Counted from the stretch's first letter, positions 32,897 to 42,370 are shown. The stretch is 64,000 bases of DNA from Secundilactobacillus hailunensis (GCF_005405185.1 NZ_BJDO01000005.1:1-64000); one strand, 5' to 3'. A program made the numbers and translations. The notes: generated by a model not told the origin, from the letters alone.

Positions 32897-33799
32897 CTAT
32901 TCACCATTTCCCGGTACTTTTAGCTGCTTCAAAACTTCAATAAACCGTTCCTCTTCTGGTGTTAAAACGTATCCTTGGCGCGTGACAACCGAAATATTAA
33001 ACCGTTCAGCTACCGGATCCAAGACCGTTAAACAAGCCAAAGACTCCTCATCTGCTGGACCCACTACATCCCGGACCAACAAACTGATCCCAAGATTTTC
33101 TTTCACCAGACTGGTGATCCAGGACGTATCCGGTGTTTTATAGATCACTGGCGGATTCACGCCCGCAAACCGGCTAAAGGCTTCAAATGCCTTAGGATGA
33201 ACAAAGCGTCGATTTAACATAATAAACTCTTCATCGGCCAGTTCTTTAAAATACACGCTGCCCTGATCAGCCAGCCGGTGCTGCCGGCTCACCACGACCA
33301 CAAAGGGCCGACTGCCAATGTGACGAACGCTTAACGAAGGATCATGCAGTGGTAAAACTGAAGCCAGTAAAGCAACGTCAACTTCGCCGTTCTTAACAGA
33401 ATCTAATAGGTCACCAGACCCAGTCTCAGTGACGTCTAAGCGCTGTAAGAGCCCCTCTTTTAATAGCTGACCAGCCAATGAAGGAAAGTATAAGGAACCA
33501 ATGATTGGCGGCAAGCCAAAGCGAATCCGCGATAATTTAGCGTTTTCAATTTCTTGATGGGCTAACGTTAAATTGGCGGTGATCATGCTGGCTTTTTCGT
33601 ATAGCAACAATCCAGACCGGGTAATTTCGGTCCGATTGTGAGCACGATCAACGTGCACTAATTCATCTTCAAATTCTCGTTCAAGTCGTTTAACCGCCTG
33701 AGTGATGGTTGGCTGTGAAACATTAAACGCCTTAGCAACGGCAGTATAATTACGCTTTTCGACCAATGCTTTAAAGTAGGCTAAGTCTTTTGTGTTCAT
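32897..33799 (-). CDS. LysR-family regulator, copy 1
   Basis: 300 residues. The N-terminal winged HTH reads FNVSQPTITQAVKRLEREF; a ~200-residue periplasmic-binding-like effector domain follows. It is a close paralog of the gene at 44571 (most residues shared along the whole length). AAGGAG lies 8 bases before the ATG. Relatives of this type control malate, citrate or tartrate genes in lactobacilli. Here it follows the broken DASS transporter gene, while the second copy follows the intact lar operon. A solo omega-RNA-like element has inserted ~40 bp upstream of its start, so its promoter has been replaced or displaced. Confidence 0.88.
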   Translation of the reverse strand: MNTKDLAYFKALVEKRNYTAVAKAFNVSQPTITQAVKRLEREFEDELVHVDRAHNRTEITRSGLLLYEKASMITANLTLAHQEIENAKLSRIRFGLPPIIGSLYFPSLAGQLLKEGLLQRLDVTETGSGDLLDSVKNGEVDVALLASVLPLHDPSLSVRHIGSRPFVVVVSRQHRLADQGSVYFKELADEEFIMLNRRFVHPKAFEAFSRFAGVNPPVIYKTPDTSWITSLVKENLGISLLVRDVVGPADEESLACLTVLDPVAERFNISVVTRQGYVLTPEEERFIEVLKQLKVPGNGE

Positions 33800-33840
33800 T
33801 TATAAAGCTCCTTAGATTCAATTACTCATCATAGCTTAGC

Positions 33841-34065
33841 GTGAACTACTCGCAACTAAAGTAGCGAGCTTCTAGGAATACCGCTGACTTACACATTATT
33901 CTTTGAATGTCGTGCAGAGGTTACTTACGGCTATTGACTAAGGCACGTTCCATGCCAGTTATGGTTCAATATTTGGCAGCTTGGTTTTCGCTACCTCATT
34001 ATTATACTTGATGGCCCGAATCTAGGCAATTCATCACGTCCTTAAAAGAACGTGTTCCCTTGCCC
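33841..34065 (-). mobile_element. Solo omega-RNA-like element, copy 2
   Basis: 225 bp, minus orientation. It matches 5382-5602 along its whole length and the tnpB 3' region over its last ~125 bp. The left hairpin (ACGTTC/GACGT) and the right hairpin before TAGTTCAC are kept. The right end abuts GCTAAGCTATGATGAGTAAT, which is the native LysR leader: the paralog at 45482 has the matching GCTAAACTATGATGTGTAAT without an element. Confidence 0.75.
34001..34029 (-). promoter_or_regulatory. Sigma-A promoter inside solo element copy 2
   Basis: Minus strand TTGCCT (34029-34024), 17-bp spacer, TATAAT (34006-34001), the same as in copy 1. It points toward LysR copy 1 and could drive it. Confidence 0.75.
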
Positions 34066-34071
34066 ATATAC

Positions 34072-34112
34072 AAAAAGTTGTGCCCGTCTAAATAAACAGG
34101 CACAACTTTTTT
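34072..34112. terminator. Terminator after the DASS pseudogene
   Basis: AAAAAGTTGTGCC pairs with GGCACAACTTTTT. Confidence 0.85.
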
Positions 34113-34135
34113 AAATTCTAATTTAAAAACATTTT

Positions 34136-35554
34136 TTACCACATACCGAGTACTTTCATCCAAAGAGAACCAACTCCGCCCCAAACAACGAGGTAAACCA
34201 GACCCAAGATGAAGTTTAGACGCCACCAGTCGCTTTGCTTGTTGTAACCAGCACCAAACAGTGCGGAAGCAGGACCGTTAGCATACTGCGTGGTTGAACC
34301 GAAGATCGCACCGGTAAAACCAAGCATCATTGCGGCAAAGGTTGCGGGTGCACCAGCTGAAATGGCAACGGCCAGTAAGGCACCATACATTGCTGTAACG
34401 TGAGCAGTACCTGATGCAAACAGGTAGTGACTGTAGAAGTAGAACAGAACTAAGACAGCCAACACAATTCCCCAGCTCATGCCGTGGAGGCTACTACCCA
34501 AAGCTTTTGATAACCAAGGAATAAAGCCTAAGGTGTTTAATTCATTGGCCATAAAGATCAAAATTGAGAACCAAATGATGGTGTTCCAGGCACCAGTTTC
34601 GTGCAAAATATCACTAACACTTAAAACGCCAGTCAATAGCAGTAAAACAACGGCTAAGAAGGCAACCGTAGAAGCTTCCAAACCAACAAAGCTAGAGATC
34701 ATCCAGAGGAATAGGGCAATTACGAAAACAGTTGCCATGATCTTTTCTGGCGTGGACATCTTGCCCATTTCAGCCAATTCTTTGTCAGCCCATTCTTTGG
34801 CATTAGGAGTTTCCTTGATTTAAGGTGGGTACATCTTGTAAATCAACCATGGTACTAATGCTAAACAGATAATACCAGGAAAAAGTGCAGCGATGAACCA
34901 GCCCATCCATGAGATCTGAACGTGCATTCCTTTAGCTAAAGCAACGGCAACCAAGTTAGGCGCCATGGCAGTCATAAACATCCCAGAGGTGATAATATCA
35001 CCATGGAATTCAGTGAACATCAAGTATGAACCGATCTTGCTCTGTGTGCCATCTTTAGGCGTTGAACCAAACGTATCGGACAGAGATTCGATGATTGGCA
35101 TAACGATCCCACCGGCACGAGCCGTGTTACTTGGTGTGGCTGGCGCAGTGACCAGATCAACACCGATCAAAGCGTATGACAGACCCAACGTTCGTTTACC
35201 GAATAAGCGAACGAAGATCAACGCGATTCGACGACCTAATCCGGTATTAATGAAACCGCGTGACAGGAAGTAAGCCATCCCGATCATCCAAACAGTATCA
35301 TTACCAAATCCGACGGCAGCATCTGCCATCTTCACTAAACCGAGTAAAACGGACGCCGTAATACCAATAAGTGCTACCCCAGCAATGGGAAGGGGCTGTG
35401 TAATACAGCCCAGAATGGTGGCAATAAAAACAGCTAACATGTGCCAAGCGACGAGTGAAACACCGACTGGCTTAATTGGTGACAAGAACCAAATAATCAA
35501 ACCGACTGCTATCGGTAAAATAAATCTCTTATAATTTATTTTATTGAGTATCAT
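34136..35554 (-). pseudogene. DASS-family dicarboxylate transporter interrupted by one stop codon
   Basis: The frame from 35554 to 34136 is continuous except for a TAA at 34822-34820. The sequence MYPP-stop-IKETPNAKEW aligns with FPPE-IKETPNAKEW of the intact paralog at 51037, so a single GAA-to-TAA change explains the break. The two parts together give a ~472-residue divalent anion/Na+ symporter with SNTARAGG and about 12 membrane segments. No other damage was seen, which suggests a recent loss or a revertible state. The TAA falls in the central cytoplasmic loop. Confidence 0.88.
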
Positions 35555-35581
35555 TTTGCTACTCCCTAATAATATATATTA

Positions 35582-36535
35582 ACGCGTGGTGCTAGTTAAA
35601 TATTGTTGTACAAAAATAGCCTGAATCGGCTACACTTTAGTTACCGCTAACTAAAAAAAGCAAGACCAATATCAGATCACGTCAAGTGTAATCAAAGTAC
35701 GATTAAATTTCAATCCCCATTGAACCGCTGGAGTGAGGTTTTAGAACCGCTATATCAGCGCTTTATTTCCCAGTTTGATTCGATTTAGACGAAACGTTAA
35801 ACAAGCTAAATTAACTGATGTAGCGCGGTATTGGCTTTACTGTGTTGGCAAGTCGAACTAGGCATGACCAATCAACGGCGATTTTATCGCTTCCTAGTGG
35901 TTTTCAGAACTTACCAGAACGGTCTCGTTTCAGTCGGATTTGTGCCCGTACTAATCGACTTTTTCAATTGATTCGCTGCGCTTTAATCCGGACAGCAATG
36001 CCCCAACCAAGCTATACCATCATTGATAGTTTTCCGATACCACTGTGTCAAAATATTCGTAATCGCCGCGCAAAACTGTTCAAACCGAATGCCGATATTG
36101 GCTATAATGACACCAAAAGAATGTGGTATTACGGTTTCAAAGGTAGCTTTGAAGTCACTAATCAAGGCGTTGCCGTGGCTTACACCATCACAGCAGCATC
36201 AAAACACGATATTAAAATGGTACCAACCCTGGTTAATCAATATCCGTGTCAGCATATTCTAGGAGATGCCGGGTATCCAAGTCAAAAACCACATCAACAG
36301 TTAGCTAAAATCGGCGTTGATTTTTGGACGTCGAAACGCCGAAATATGAAACAACCGAAAGCAAATCAGCGACTACTAAAACGGAAACGTCGGCATATCG
36401 AAACCATTTTTTCTAAGTGGGTAAGTTATTTTGATCTGGAGCATAATCGTGCTAGATCATTGGCTGGATTTCAAACGCGAATTGAACAATGTTTGTTTGT
36501 CGATACTTGTTTTAGAATTAACTAGCACCACGCGT
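35582..36535 (+). mobile_element. IS982-family insertion sequence, degenerate
   Basis: Perfect 18-bp terminal inverted repeats: ACGCGTGGTGCTAGTTAA at 35582-35599 and its complement at 36518-36535. The transposase inside has several frameshifts and stops. It separates the DASS pseudogene from a phage gene fragment. No clear target duplication was found. Confidence 0.85.
35700..36525 (+). pseudogene. IS982-family transposase pseudogene
   Basis: The last 227 codons (35842-36525) are open and carry the family's IIDSFPIPLC, ILGDAGYP and HIETIFSKW segments, i.e. the D-D-E residues, plus NRRAKLFKPNADIGYN. Upstream, recognisable pieces (LYQRFISQFDSI, RRNVKQAKLTDV, LCWQVELGMTNQRRFYRFL) lie in different frames with stops. 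Not functional. Confidence 0.85.
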
Positions 36536-36671
36536 AGTCATTAGTGTAGTTGTAGACGATTAACGATTTATCTTCACTCAATCGCAGTTGAAAAGCCTTG
36601 CCGGGTGTTGCTGGCTTACCTGATTTTGATTGATCGAGTTTAATTTGAACAACATCTTGAAGTTTAGCCAT
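36536..36671 (-). pseudogene. Phage tail/baseplate protein fragment, N-terminus only
   Basis: From ATG 36671 (GAGGTG upstream) the frame reads MAKLQDVVQIKLDQSKSGKP... and about 45 codons later runs into the IS982 end. It resembles the N-terminus of lactobacillus phage baseplate upper (BppU-like) proteins, judged by memory of the family rather than a search. The preceding phage gene's last codons (NASNGAESPYQL-stop) lie on the far side of the IS4-like element, at 38266-38310. Confidence 0.5.
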
Positions 36672-36698
36672 AAAAAATCACCTCATCATAATTGATAA

Positions 36699-38262
36699 CT
36701 AAAGGTTGAAAGTTAAAAATGTACAATAAAACCCCGGCTTACCGGGGTTTTATTGTACAAAAATAGACATGAATCACTCCACATCTGTATACTTAAAGTG
36801 TCTAATCCCAAATATACGGAGGAGTTTCATGCCCATGTCTACTATACAATATAATTCCACTAATATTCACCATTCTTTTCACCATTTTTCAAAATTGGTA
36901 CACCTTTCCGCCACGCTACGGCGGTCTAATATTTCGAAATCACGCGGTATTCGCACCGAGTTACTCTTCGAATGGTTACTGACCACCATCTTTAATCGTT
37001 ACTCGATTTTTAGAGCCGAAAAAGCCAATGGTTTTTCGAAACGCACCGTACGTAATTGTTTAAATAACGCTCATACTAACTGGCAACGCTTAGTTCAATT
37101 AGTCGGGATTCATTTGATTGAATATGTCCAACACTTCACCGATAATCGTCGACGTCAGGCTTTGATTATCGATGATTCGCTTTTTAAGCGGGAGTTTTCT
37201 AAGAAAACCGAGTTATTAGCGCGGGTCTTTGATCATGATAAACAATGTTACTTTAAGGTTTTTCGCGCTCTAACCTTAGGTTGGAGCGATGGCAATACTT
37301 TCCTGCCACTTCATTTTGCGCTGATGTCTTCTCACAACGTTAAAAACCAGTTAGGGCTGTTCAACGCGACTGATCAGCGTTCTTTAGCGGCTCGACGTCG
37401 GTCACAAGCGGTCCGTAAAATGATGATGTGGCTCTCGAATTAGTGGATGATGCCATTGCGTCTGGTGTTAAAGCCAAATATGTTCTTTTTGATAGCTGGT
37501 ACGCTTCACCGCATATGTTTTCGGAACTAGTCAAACGCCATCGTGACGGCATCGGCATGCTGAAGAAAACGCAAAAAGTTTACTTTCGTTATCGTGGTCG
37601 TGAAATGGACGTTAAAACGCTATATGCCATTCTCCGTCACAGTAAGTGGTCGACTAAGACCACTTACCTGTACAGTCCAATGGTGACATTTGAAGTCGCT
37701 GGTCAGGCTATGCCGATGAAATTAGTCTTTGTGACCAAACGTGGTCAAACCGATCAGTACTTGGTTTTAGCGGCTACTAAGCTAAGTTTAAAACCAGCTG
37801 AAATCATTCAACTATACGGTCGTCGCTGGCAAGTTGAGTGTTATTTCAAAGTCGCTAAACAATATCTTCAATTTAACCAAACCCAAATTCAAAGTTATGA
37901 CGGCTTGTGTGGCCATTTAGCGATGGTCATGTTAAGCTATGATATTTTGGCGTTATCACAACGTGAGAACACCGATGAACGTACGCTAGGGGATCTATTT
38001 TACGATTACGGTCGTCCATTACCCGATATTGAGGTTGCCAAAGCCTTGGGCTGGTTATTAAAAACGATAACTGGTCTAGGTGAACGCTTTGAAATGCTGA
38101 CTGCGGTTCTTGATGCCATTTTCGATGAGTTCAAAAAAGCATTACCCAGCGGCCTCACGAGGCTGCTGGGTAGTGCTCAATAAACTTAAAAATACTATTA
38201 TTTGATGCCACATGCCTTTTGTATCAAGGACTGTGGTCTGTTTTGGTACTTTCAACCTTTAG
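36699..38262 (+). mobile_element. IS4-family-like insertion sequence with 8-bp target duplication
   Basis: Inverted repeats CTAAAGGTTGAAAGT (36699-36713) and its complement (38248-38262). The direct repeat ATTGATAA flanks both sides (36691-36698 and 38263-38270), a clear target-site duplication. 1564 bp. A perfect stem TGTACAATAAAACCCCGG/CCGGGGTTTTATTGTACA (36720-36761) near the left end should stop read-in transcription. It inserted between two phage genes. Confidence 0.9.
36829..38183 (+). pseudogene. IS4-like transposase, single-base frameshift
   Basis: The first frame runs to 37443 and contains IIDDSLFKR (first catalytic Asp). The second frame (37428-38183) continues with LFDSWYASP (second Asp), YRGREMDVKTL and YGRRWQVECYFK (catalytic Glu). 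The joint reads ATGATGATGTGG where ATGATGGATGTGG would restore the frame, i.e. one base is missing. The start is taken as the ATG at 36829 after GGAGG (the longer frame starts at 36769). A programmed frameshift is possible but unusual in this family. Confidence 0.85.
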
Positions 38263-38431
38263 ATTGATAAGGTGATTCTGCGCCGTTAGACGCATTCATA
38301 GACGTTCGGTTATAGTGCGCTTACGAACTAAGAACGTGTTTTTTTGATATATATGCCGTGACATAAAATATACTCTTTCCTAGTTAACGGAAAGCCATAA
38401 ATCACTTGACTTTTGGTGGGAAACAACCCTC
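38263..38431. other. Phage gene remnant and spacer
   Basis: Minus strand 38310-38266 reads TSMNASNGAESPYQL-stop, ending in TGAGGTG, which would have been the ribosome binding site for the fragment at 36671 before the IS insertion. Nothing else recognised. Confidence 0.45.
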
Positions 38432-38474
38432 AAAAGCAAGTTAAGTTTATTGAATAAACTTAACTTGCTTTTGA
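38432..38474 (-). terminator. Terminator overlapping the ttdB stop codon
   Basis: AAAAGCAAGTTAAGTTTATT pairs perfectly with AATAAACTTAACTTGCTTTT. The last codons of ttdB form one arm. Confidence 0.85.
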
Positions 38475-39058
38475 ATCTTCTTAATTTCAGCTTCCTTACG
38501 TTCGTTAAAGATAACCTTGTTCTTCGTAAAGAGGTTATCGCCATTCGTATCGATCGAAACGATCAGTGGACCAAAGTCTGACACGTCGCATGACCACATT
38601 GCTTCAGGCATGCCCAGATCCGTCCACTTAGCATCAACGATCTCATTAACATGCAACCCACCATAAACGGCGTTACCGGCAGGATAGATCAAGTGCAGTG
38701 CCTTATACTTTTTGCAGGCGCGTTCGGTACCAGGACCCATACCGCCTTTACCAATAATCAACTTAACGTGAGATTGTTTGATGAATTCTTCTTCAAACTT
38801 CTCCATCCGCATACTAGTAGATGTCCCAATAGCAACCATTTTATACTTGCCATTACCCTCATCTTTAACAATGGGGCCAGCGTGCATGATTGCCTTGTTC
38901 GCGATATCAATTGGCAATGGTCGATGCTGTTCAACAAAACGCCGGTGAACCATATCACGTGCACAGGTCATTGAGCCGTTCAGGTAAACCAGGTCGCCTA
39001 CGCGGATATCTTTAATATCATCATCAGAAATTGGGGTGGTCAAATGATAAGTTTTCAT
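38447..39058 (-). CDS. ttdB: L(+)-tartrate dehydratase / class I fumarase, beta subunit
   Basis: About 203 residues from ATG 39058. The motifs DLVYLNGSMTCARDMVHRR, HAGPIV, GTSTSMRME, GKGGMG and YPAGNA are typical of the swivel (beta) domain of two-subunit iron-sulfur hydro-lyases. With TtdA it would dehydrate L-tartrate to oxaloacetate, or malate to fumarate. TtdB and fumarase beta are hard to separate by eye. The start lies 1 bp after the ttdA stop. Neighbouring DASS transporters support a C4-diacid role. Confidence 0.88.
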   Translation of the reverse strand: MKTYHLTTPISDDDIKDIRVGDLVYLNGSMTCARDMVHRRFVEQHRPLPIDIANKAIMHAGPIVKDEGNGKYKMVAIGTSTSMRMEKFEEEFIKQSHVKLIIGKGGMGPGTERACKKYKALHLIYPAGNAVYGGLHVNEIVDAKWTDLGMPEAMWSCDVSDFGPLIVSIDTNGDNLFTKNKVIFNERKEAEIKKIQKQVKFIQ

Positions 39059-39059
39059 T

Positions 39060-39998
39060 TTAAAGTTCAACTCCTTTGTTATAAGGTAATTCATAGTTCA
39101 GATCTTCATCAAATTTAATCAAGCCACGTCGGTGTGACCAGCAGCCGGTGCTGACCGCAACACCCAAGTCTGATGGATGGCGGGCAGTGTTAACCACGTT
39201 GACGCCGTAAACAGACTTCTTACCACCAATACCTTGCGGGCCAAGGCCAATGTTGTTGATACCATCTTCAAGCAAGTGTTCCAGCTTGGCAGCATTAGCG
39301 TTAGAGTTTTGACTATCTACTCGGCGCATCAGGGCCATCTTAGAATTAAAGGCTGCCGTTTCAACTGAGGTACCGATACCAACCCCAACTAACAATGGCG
39401 GGCAGGCATTAACCCCATAACTCGTCATCCGATCCATAACGAAACGCACAACACCTTCATAACCTTCACCAGGCATGAGAACTTGAGCTTCGCCAGGTAG
39501 CGTACAACCACCGCCGGCCATATAAACGTACATCTGAATGTCAGAACCATTACCATCAACTTGTAAGAAGACGGAAGGAATGCCATCACCAATATTCAGC
39601 CCAGTGTTGAATTCATCAAACGACTGGAGTGCGTTAGTCCGCAGTGGTGCTTTCTTGGTTGCACGGTAAACTGCGTCCTTCAAAATGTCATTGAGTTCGC
39701 CTAATAGTGGAAATTTAGCGCCACACTTAACGAAGAATTGTAAGGCACCCGTATCTTGACAGCTTGGCCGCTTCAGTTTATTAGCCAGCATTTGATTTTC
39801 CATCATCGTGTCGTAGAAGAGCTTTTGAACTGGATCAACTTCCACTTTTTGTAGTTCTTGTAATTTGGCTGTAATATCGTCTGGTAAACGGTGGCTGACC
39901 ATCACAACGTAGTCAGTAAGAATGTCTCTCATCCGTTGACCCTTGGCAGATAGAACAGGTTCTGTATAATCATAGGTCTGAGTCTTAGCAGTATCCAT
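39060..39998 (-). CDS. ttdA: L(+)-tartrate dehydratase / class I fumarase, alpha subunit
   Basis: 312 residues. The three [4Fe-4S] cysteines appear to be in RPSCQDTG, GVNACPP and VSTGCWSHRRG. GGGCTLPGEAQVL and GLGPQGIGGKKSVYGV are family segments. An iron-sulfur enzyme in the cytosol, oxygen sensitive. It is the first gene of a two-gene operon. The AraC-type gene lies upstream on the same strand, behind a terminator, and may regulate it. Confidence 0.9.
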   Translation of the reverse strand: MDTAKTQTYDYTEPVLSAKGQRMRDILTDYVVMVSHRLPDDITAKLQELQKVEVDPVQKLFYDTMMENQMLANKLKRPSCQDTGALQFFVKCGAKFPLLGELNDILKDAVYRATKKAPLRTNALQSFDEFNTGLNIGDGIPSVFLQVDGNGSDIQMYVYMAGGGCTLPGEAQVLMPGEGYEGVVRFVMDRMTSYGVNACPPLLVGVGIGTSVETAAFNSKMALMRRVDSQNSNANAAKLEHLLEDGINNIGLGPQGIGGKKSVYGVNVVNTARHPSDLGVAVSTGCWSHRRGLIKFDEDLNYELPYNKGVEL

Positions 39999-40144
39999 TT
40001 GATTTTTCCTCCTTTAATTCATAAATTTAGTGTAGTTAGTTTGTGTTTAAAAAACTAACCCTTATATAACTTGTTTTATCAGAAAAATAAAATAATCAAT
40101 TTGGTTAATATTAAAAATTAACTATAAGACGGCAAAAAAAGAAA

Positions 40145-40185
40145 CGCACCATCAACAGTCAAAAAGCTGTTAATGGTGCATTTTA
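40145..40185 (-). terminator. Terminator of the AraC-type gene
   Basis: AACGCACCAT-CAACAG and CTGTTA-ATGGTGC stem; the flanking A-run gives the U-tract on the minus strand. Confidence 0.8.
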
Positions 40186-40255
40186 TAGCTGAAAATAGCC
40201 ATAATTTGTGATGGGTAGTTACCTGATCTTCTCACAAAAATTGACTATCCAAGAT

Positions 40256-41290
40256 TTATTGATTGAGCAATGATTTTAATTTATCGACCTTCGTTTTAAG
40301 CGCCTCATATTCCACAAAATGTTCTCGATAGGAACAGGTGTTACAGACGCTAAGCTGATTGACTGCAGTGTCTCCCGCCCAATCGGTGAGCTGATGGGTG
40401 ACCCATAATTTTTGCTCGGCTGAAAGCGGTCGTCTGAACTGATCAGCTTGCGCACTTTCATTTTGCGAAAGATGATTGCGATACTCAGATGGGGTCTGAC
40501 CAAAATGTTTTTTGAACATCATATTAAACGACTTGACCTCTTTAAAGCCGTTGTTGAAAGCAATGTCGGCAATCTTGGTATCCAGATCGCCCAAAGCAAT
40601 CACCGTGTGCTGTAGGCGACAGCGTGTCAAATATTCATAGAAGTTAATCCCAATTTCCGACTTAAATATCCGTGAGAGATAGGCGGTTGAATAGTGGCTC
40701 ACAGCCGCAGCAGTCTCTAGAGTGATATTTCGCGCATAGTTAGTATTAATGTACGTAATGACACGGCTGAGTGAGCTCTGGCGATGCTGGGGCTGATTAT
40801 TACTCATGTTATCCGTATCTTCCGGATCAAAGAAATCGTTCACCAAAACACCGATCAATCTGAAATAAAGCAGATTCATGTTGAAGTGATTCAAATGATC
40901 AGGTTTCAAGCCCAGACTCAGTTGCGCCATGATTTGGCGAATCAGATCATAATCATGATGTTGCGGTAATTTGACACTGTTAAGTGCGAATGCGCCATGG
41001 TCGAGATCGATCCCTTGGTCGAGTAAAAAGGTCGGCATAATGCGTAGCCGCATAGCAATACATTCACTAGACAACGCAAAAGTCGCGAAACCACAGTTGG
41101 CGTTAACAAGCAGAAGATCGTTTTCGTGCATCGTATAGCGCTTGCCATCCACGTTAGCTTCTACCGTGCCTTTCAGCAACCAGATCAGCTTCACTTGCTC
41201 ATGCCAGCTGTAGTGATAATTGCCAATCATATAAGTCAGCAGATCAAATTTAACCTGAGCCACTGAAGAATAGGTGATGTCATTTGTCAT
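40256..41290 (-). CDS. AraC-family regulator with C-terminal CxxC/coiled-coil extension
   Basis: 344 residues. An N-terminal cupin-like sensor (about 1-150, with YHYSWHEQVKLIWLLKGTVE) is followed by the double HTH at about 175-275 (ITLETAAAVSHYSTAYLSRIFKSE; IADIAFNNGFKEVKSFNMMFKKHFGQTPSEYR). A ~65-residue tail after the HTH carries CNTC and a leucine-heptad end (YEALKTKVDKLKSLLNQ), unusual for the family. It lies upstream of ttdAB and downstream of the GntR gene, all minus strand. It probably controls ttdAB in response to a C4 acid. Ribosome binding site AAAGGAG. Confidence 0.88.
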   Translation of the reverse strand: MTNDITYSSVAQVKFDLLTYMIGNYHYSWHEQVKLIWLLKGTVEANVDGKRYTMHENDLLLVNANCGFATFALSSECIAMRLRIMPTFLLDQGIDLDHGAFALNSVKLPQHHDYDLIRQIMAQLSLGLKPDHLNHFNMNLLYFRLIGVLVNDFFDPEDTDNMSNNQPQHRQSSLSRVITYINTNYARNITLETAAAVSHYSTAYLSRIFKSEIGINFYEYLTRCRLQHTVIALGDLDTKIADIAFNNGFKEVKSFNMMFKKHFGQTPSEYRNHLSQNESAQADQFRRPLSAEQKLWVTHQLTDWAGDTAVNQLSVCNTCSYREHFVEYEALKTKVDKLKSLLNQ

Positions 41291-41486
41291 ATGATTTCCG
41301 CTCCTTTTTGTGATTCTTAGTTGCCTTTAGCTTTCTTTCTCTTGCAAATAAATAGTCCATTGAAACATATCAAGTCAAGATTTGACATTTTTTAGCTCAT
41401 TCACCTGTATAAGTTTTAACGCAGCACAATTGTGACCGTAAATGTACTCGTTTGCACATTATTTAACAATTCGGAGGAGGGGTATT

Positions 41487-42134
41487 TTAAATGTTTTGAG
41501 TGAAGTTAAAATTATCTAAAATATTATTCATACTTCTTAACAAATGTTTTTTCATAATATTTTCTGCTACCTCAGCATGACCTTTTTTGATCTCAGTGAG
41601 TAATTCAATATGTTCATGTGCAGATTTCAAATGATGTTCCAAAGCTGGATGAATCGTATTGGTGCTGGCCCCGTTCCAAAGTTCTTCGAGGATTTTATAC
41701 AGTTTATTGTTATCGGCAGCTTTCCAGATAGCGGTATGGATTGTCTGATTAAGTGACGCAAAATCTTCAACTGTCGCAGCTGGTGAATCAATTAAAGCTC
41801 GTTCCCGATCGATTAAACCTTGAACATCCATTTGATTTTCAGTGGCCCGTTTGACTGCGGCACTCTCCAGAATGATCCGGACTTCAAAATGATCAGTTAT
41901 GAATTTTTTATCGATCTTACTGACGATAGCACCCTTGTTCATCCGAAGAACAATGAGCCCTTCTGAGCCCAGCTTTTGAAATGCTTCGCGCACGGGGGTC
42001 CGGCTGACACCCAATTCAGTCGCAATTTGGGTCAGACTAAGTTCTTCTCCCCCAGAATATTCACCGCTTAAGATTGCTTTTCTCATAATAGAAGCAACCC
42101 GTATGTTTGTGGGCATCTGTTTGATAGGTTCCAT
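41487..42134 (-). CDS. GntR-family regulator, FCD subfamily
   Basis: 215 residues. The N-terminal winged HTH is LSLTQIATELGVSRTPVREAFQKL. The FCD effector domain has the acidic, Arg and two later His positions (EVRIILE, LNQTIHTAIW, SAHEHIELL) that usually hold a metal and a carboxylic acid ligand. FCD regulators commonly sense organic acids. The gene lies just downstream of the aconitase-type pair, separated by a 53-bp palindromic terminator. The likely operator is ATATTGTATACAATAT before that pair (44314-44329). Confidence 0.88.
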   Translation of the reverse strand: MEPIKQMPTNIRVASIMRKAILSGEYSGGEELSLTQIATELGVSRTPVREAFQKLGSEGLIVLRMNKGAIVSKIDKKFITDHFEVRIILESAAVKRATENQMDVQGLIDRERALIDSPAATVEDFASLNQTIHTAIWKAADNNKLYKILEELWNGASTNTIHPALEHHLKSAHEHIELLTEIKKGHAEVAENIMKKHLLRSMNNILDNFNFTQNI

Positions 42135-42317
42135 GTAAATTAACCAGTCCTTTTATAATTTTGAGTCTGAGTAATCGTGGTGAAACTGATAGGTTAATCG
42201 CAAAACTTTATAGAATAAGTATACTAAAAACGATCGATAAAGTTAAATGTTTAGTTACTATAATGCCTGATGTATCAGTTATCTACTCAGTTTAAAATAC
42301 CGATGAGGTCCCTATTA

Positions 42318-42370
42318 TATAGCAAATAAAGATGGTTTTCCGAATCGGAAAACCATCTTTATTTGCTATA
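42318..42370 (-). terminator. 53-bp perfect palindrome/terminator
   Basis: 26-bp arms beginning TATAGCAAATAAAGATGG with a single central base. It lies 110 bp after the hydro-lyase pair and upstream of the GntR gene. The length and perfection exceed a normal terminator. Confidence 0.75.

Noticed and set aside
38320-38352. Possible third fragment of the solo element (AAACACGTTCTT on the minus strand)
   Set aside because: Only about 12 bases match the left-end hairpin; too short to support.
41465-41500. Strong ribosome-binding-site-like CGGAGGAGGGG followed by ATG-TTT-TGA on the plus strand
   Set aside because: It encodes only two codons, overlaps the end of the GntR gene and has no downstream gene; treated as chance or a deletion remnant.
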